Below, piece after piece: positions 62,929 to 64,000 of a DNA stretch of 64,000 bases. The notes under the pieces are model-generated. The model saw nothing but the letters and a program-made list of their open reading frames with translations. It was not told the DNA's origin and searched no databases. A program made the translations under genes and the position numbers. Origin of the DNA: Membranipora membranacea. Taxonomy: Eukaryota; Bryozoa; Gymnolaemata; Cheilostomatida; Membraniporidae. The DNA lies in NCBI GenBank assembly GCA_914767715.1, contig OU612070.1:1319501-1383500 (forward strand), read 5' to 3'. The number at the start of each line of letters is the position of its first letter. The first letter of the stretch is position 1.

Positions 62929-63440
62929 TAGACAGTTTTCTGAGCTCTTATTTAGGCCTCAAATTGGAGTTGTCCTCTCTCCAGTTTGGTACTTTTAACC
63001 CACGCTGCATAGGAAAAACGTGCTGAAAAGAGGGTTATCTCGAAAACCGTTTATAATAGGATAAAAACTATTTTTGATTCAGAATCTGCAACATTGAAAA
63101 CTCATGTGGACATAGTTTGGGAAATAATTTTAGTATTTGGATAGTCAATTATAGCATTTTCTGCCTGTTTTGCGGACAATTTGGCAGAATCTTTCATGAC
63201 TTTTGTCACTAAAATTAAGATTCATCAACATTCAAGCCTCCAATGATATGGAGACCCTGCCTCGCAGGGTTTTCAATGGTGTAGACTCTGAATCAAAAAT
63301 CATTTTTATCCTAACATAAGCGGTTTTCAAAATAACCCTCTTTCCGCAGGTGTTTCCTATGCGGCTTGAGTTAAAAGTACCAAACTGGAGAGAGGACAAC
63401 TCCGAATTGAGGCATAAAGAAGAGCCCAGAAAACTGTCTA
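62929..63440 (+). mobile_element. 512-bp MITE, copy 3
   Basis: It has the same length, ends (tagacagttttctgagctc) and internal blocks as the copies at 23259-23772 and 25396-25907, and the same orientation as the first. TA flanks both sides. The inverted arms are about 170 bp and the middle carries tttctgcctgttttgcggac. Confidence 0.88.
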
Positions 63441-64000
63441 TTGGAGCCACCGAGTTCCAACCCAGTGGATATCACCAATGGAGTCTGATCATAGACTTAA
63501 TTATAAAGCTAGACATGGCACTGTAAGGGGCACATTGATTCAATAATCGGCCTAGACAAACACAAACACACGTATTAGCATTGAGGTACTGTGGCATTTA
63601 ATTATGGGTGACGTTAAAACATCGAATTAAAGTATTTGATTCTTGTGCACTGTCAGCAGCTGTGATATCAGCAGCTGTGATGTGCGTATGTTTGTCTTTC
63701 TTCATACATACTGACCGATGTAGCAAACAATGTCACTAGAACCTCGTCTCATGAGTATTGTGATGACTGAGTTTTTACCGTTTAAATAGCTCTCATCAAG
63801 AATAAACATCTCTGTGACGCATGGATTTGATTTTTTTAGGCAATACATTTAAGTTTTTAAAAACAGGATTGGAAATACTGCTAACAATTTCGTCTATTTT
63901 GATTCTCATATTCTGAACCAGTACTACTCATTTATCAGAAACTCCTACAGGATGCCAAATACTGAGACAGAAAGATCTTTACGTAGTTTTATAGCTTTTT
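63441..64000. other. Right edge, no recognised feature
   Basis: No coding exon or named repeat is visible. A short direct repeat (tcagcagctgtgat) occurs twice near 63654-63681. The sequence catagacttaattataa near 63492 resembles one arm of the 35-bp palindrome at 39954. Confidence 0.4.

Overview
The window is nuclear DNA of an invertebrate metazoan. Genes are split into many short exons with GT..AG borders and introns of a few hundred bases to about 2 kb. The base composition is AT-rich, and no operons, ribosome binding sites or bacterial features are visible. I cannot place the organism more precisely from sequence alone. Five multi-exon genes could be rebuilt exon by exon with consistent reading phase.

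Layout, left to right. (1) About 0.3-9.1 kb, minus strand: a glutamate carboxypeptidase II / NAALADase-type membrane metallopeptidase whose 3' end lies outside the window. It carries two tandem 91-nt versions of the exon that forms part of the substrate pocket. (2) 12.8-18.6 kb, plus strand: a complete 15-exon gene for a 645-aa protein that looks like a ciliary/axonemal microtubule-associated protein. (3) 18.6-28.7 kb: a gene-poor, transposon-rich interval with three decayed non-LTR reverse transcriptases, two copies of a 512-bp inverted-repeat MITE, and a hairpin. (4) 28.7-41.5 kb, plus strand: a complete 24-exon gene for an about 1,099-aa protein with EF-hand-like segments, a HELP motif and WD40/beta-propeller repeats (EMAP-like). 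Its introns hold a 5'-truncated RTE-type retrotransposon with an 18-bp target-site duplication, and tRNA-headed SINE copies. (5) 44.9-54.4 kb, minus strand: a complete 9-exon ceramide glucosyltransferase (UGCG), with large foldback elements in its introns. A direct duplicate of one intron plus a degraded copy of its exon 4 lies 3' of the gene. (6) 55.8-56.7 kb: a non-autonomous hAT element with 8-bp target duplication. (7) 59.7-62.2 kb, plus strand: a six-exon gene for an unrecognised 213-aa protein with two Cys-x-Cys clusters. (8) A third full copy of the 512-bp MITE at 62.9-63.4 kb, then no recognisable gene to the end.

The genes do not form a functional cluster. Genes 2 and 4 both point to cilia/microtubules. 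UGCG makes glucosylceramide in the Golgi. The NAALADase-like enzyme is a type II surface peptidase. The most distinctive signals are the alternative substrate-pocket exons, a 35-bp near-perfect palindrome bracketed by an 8-bp direct repeat, the UGCG intron/exon segmental copy, and the abundance of foldback DNA.
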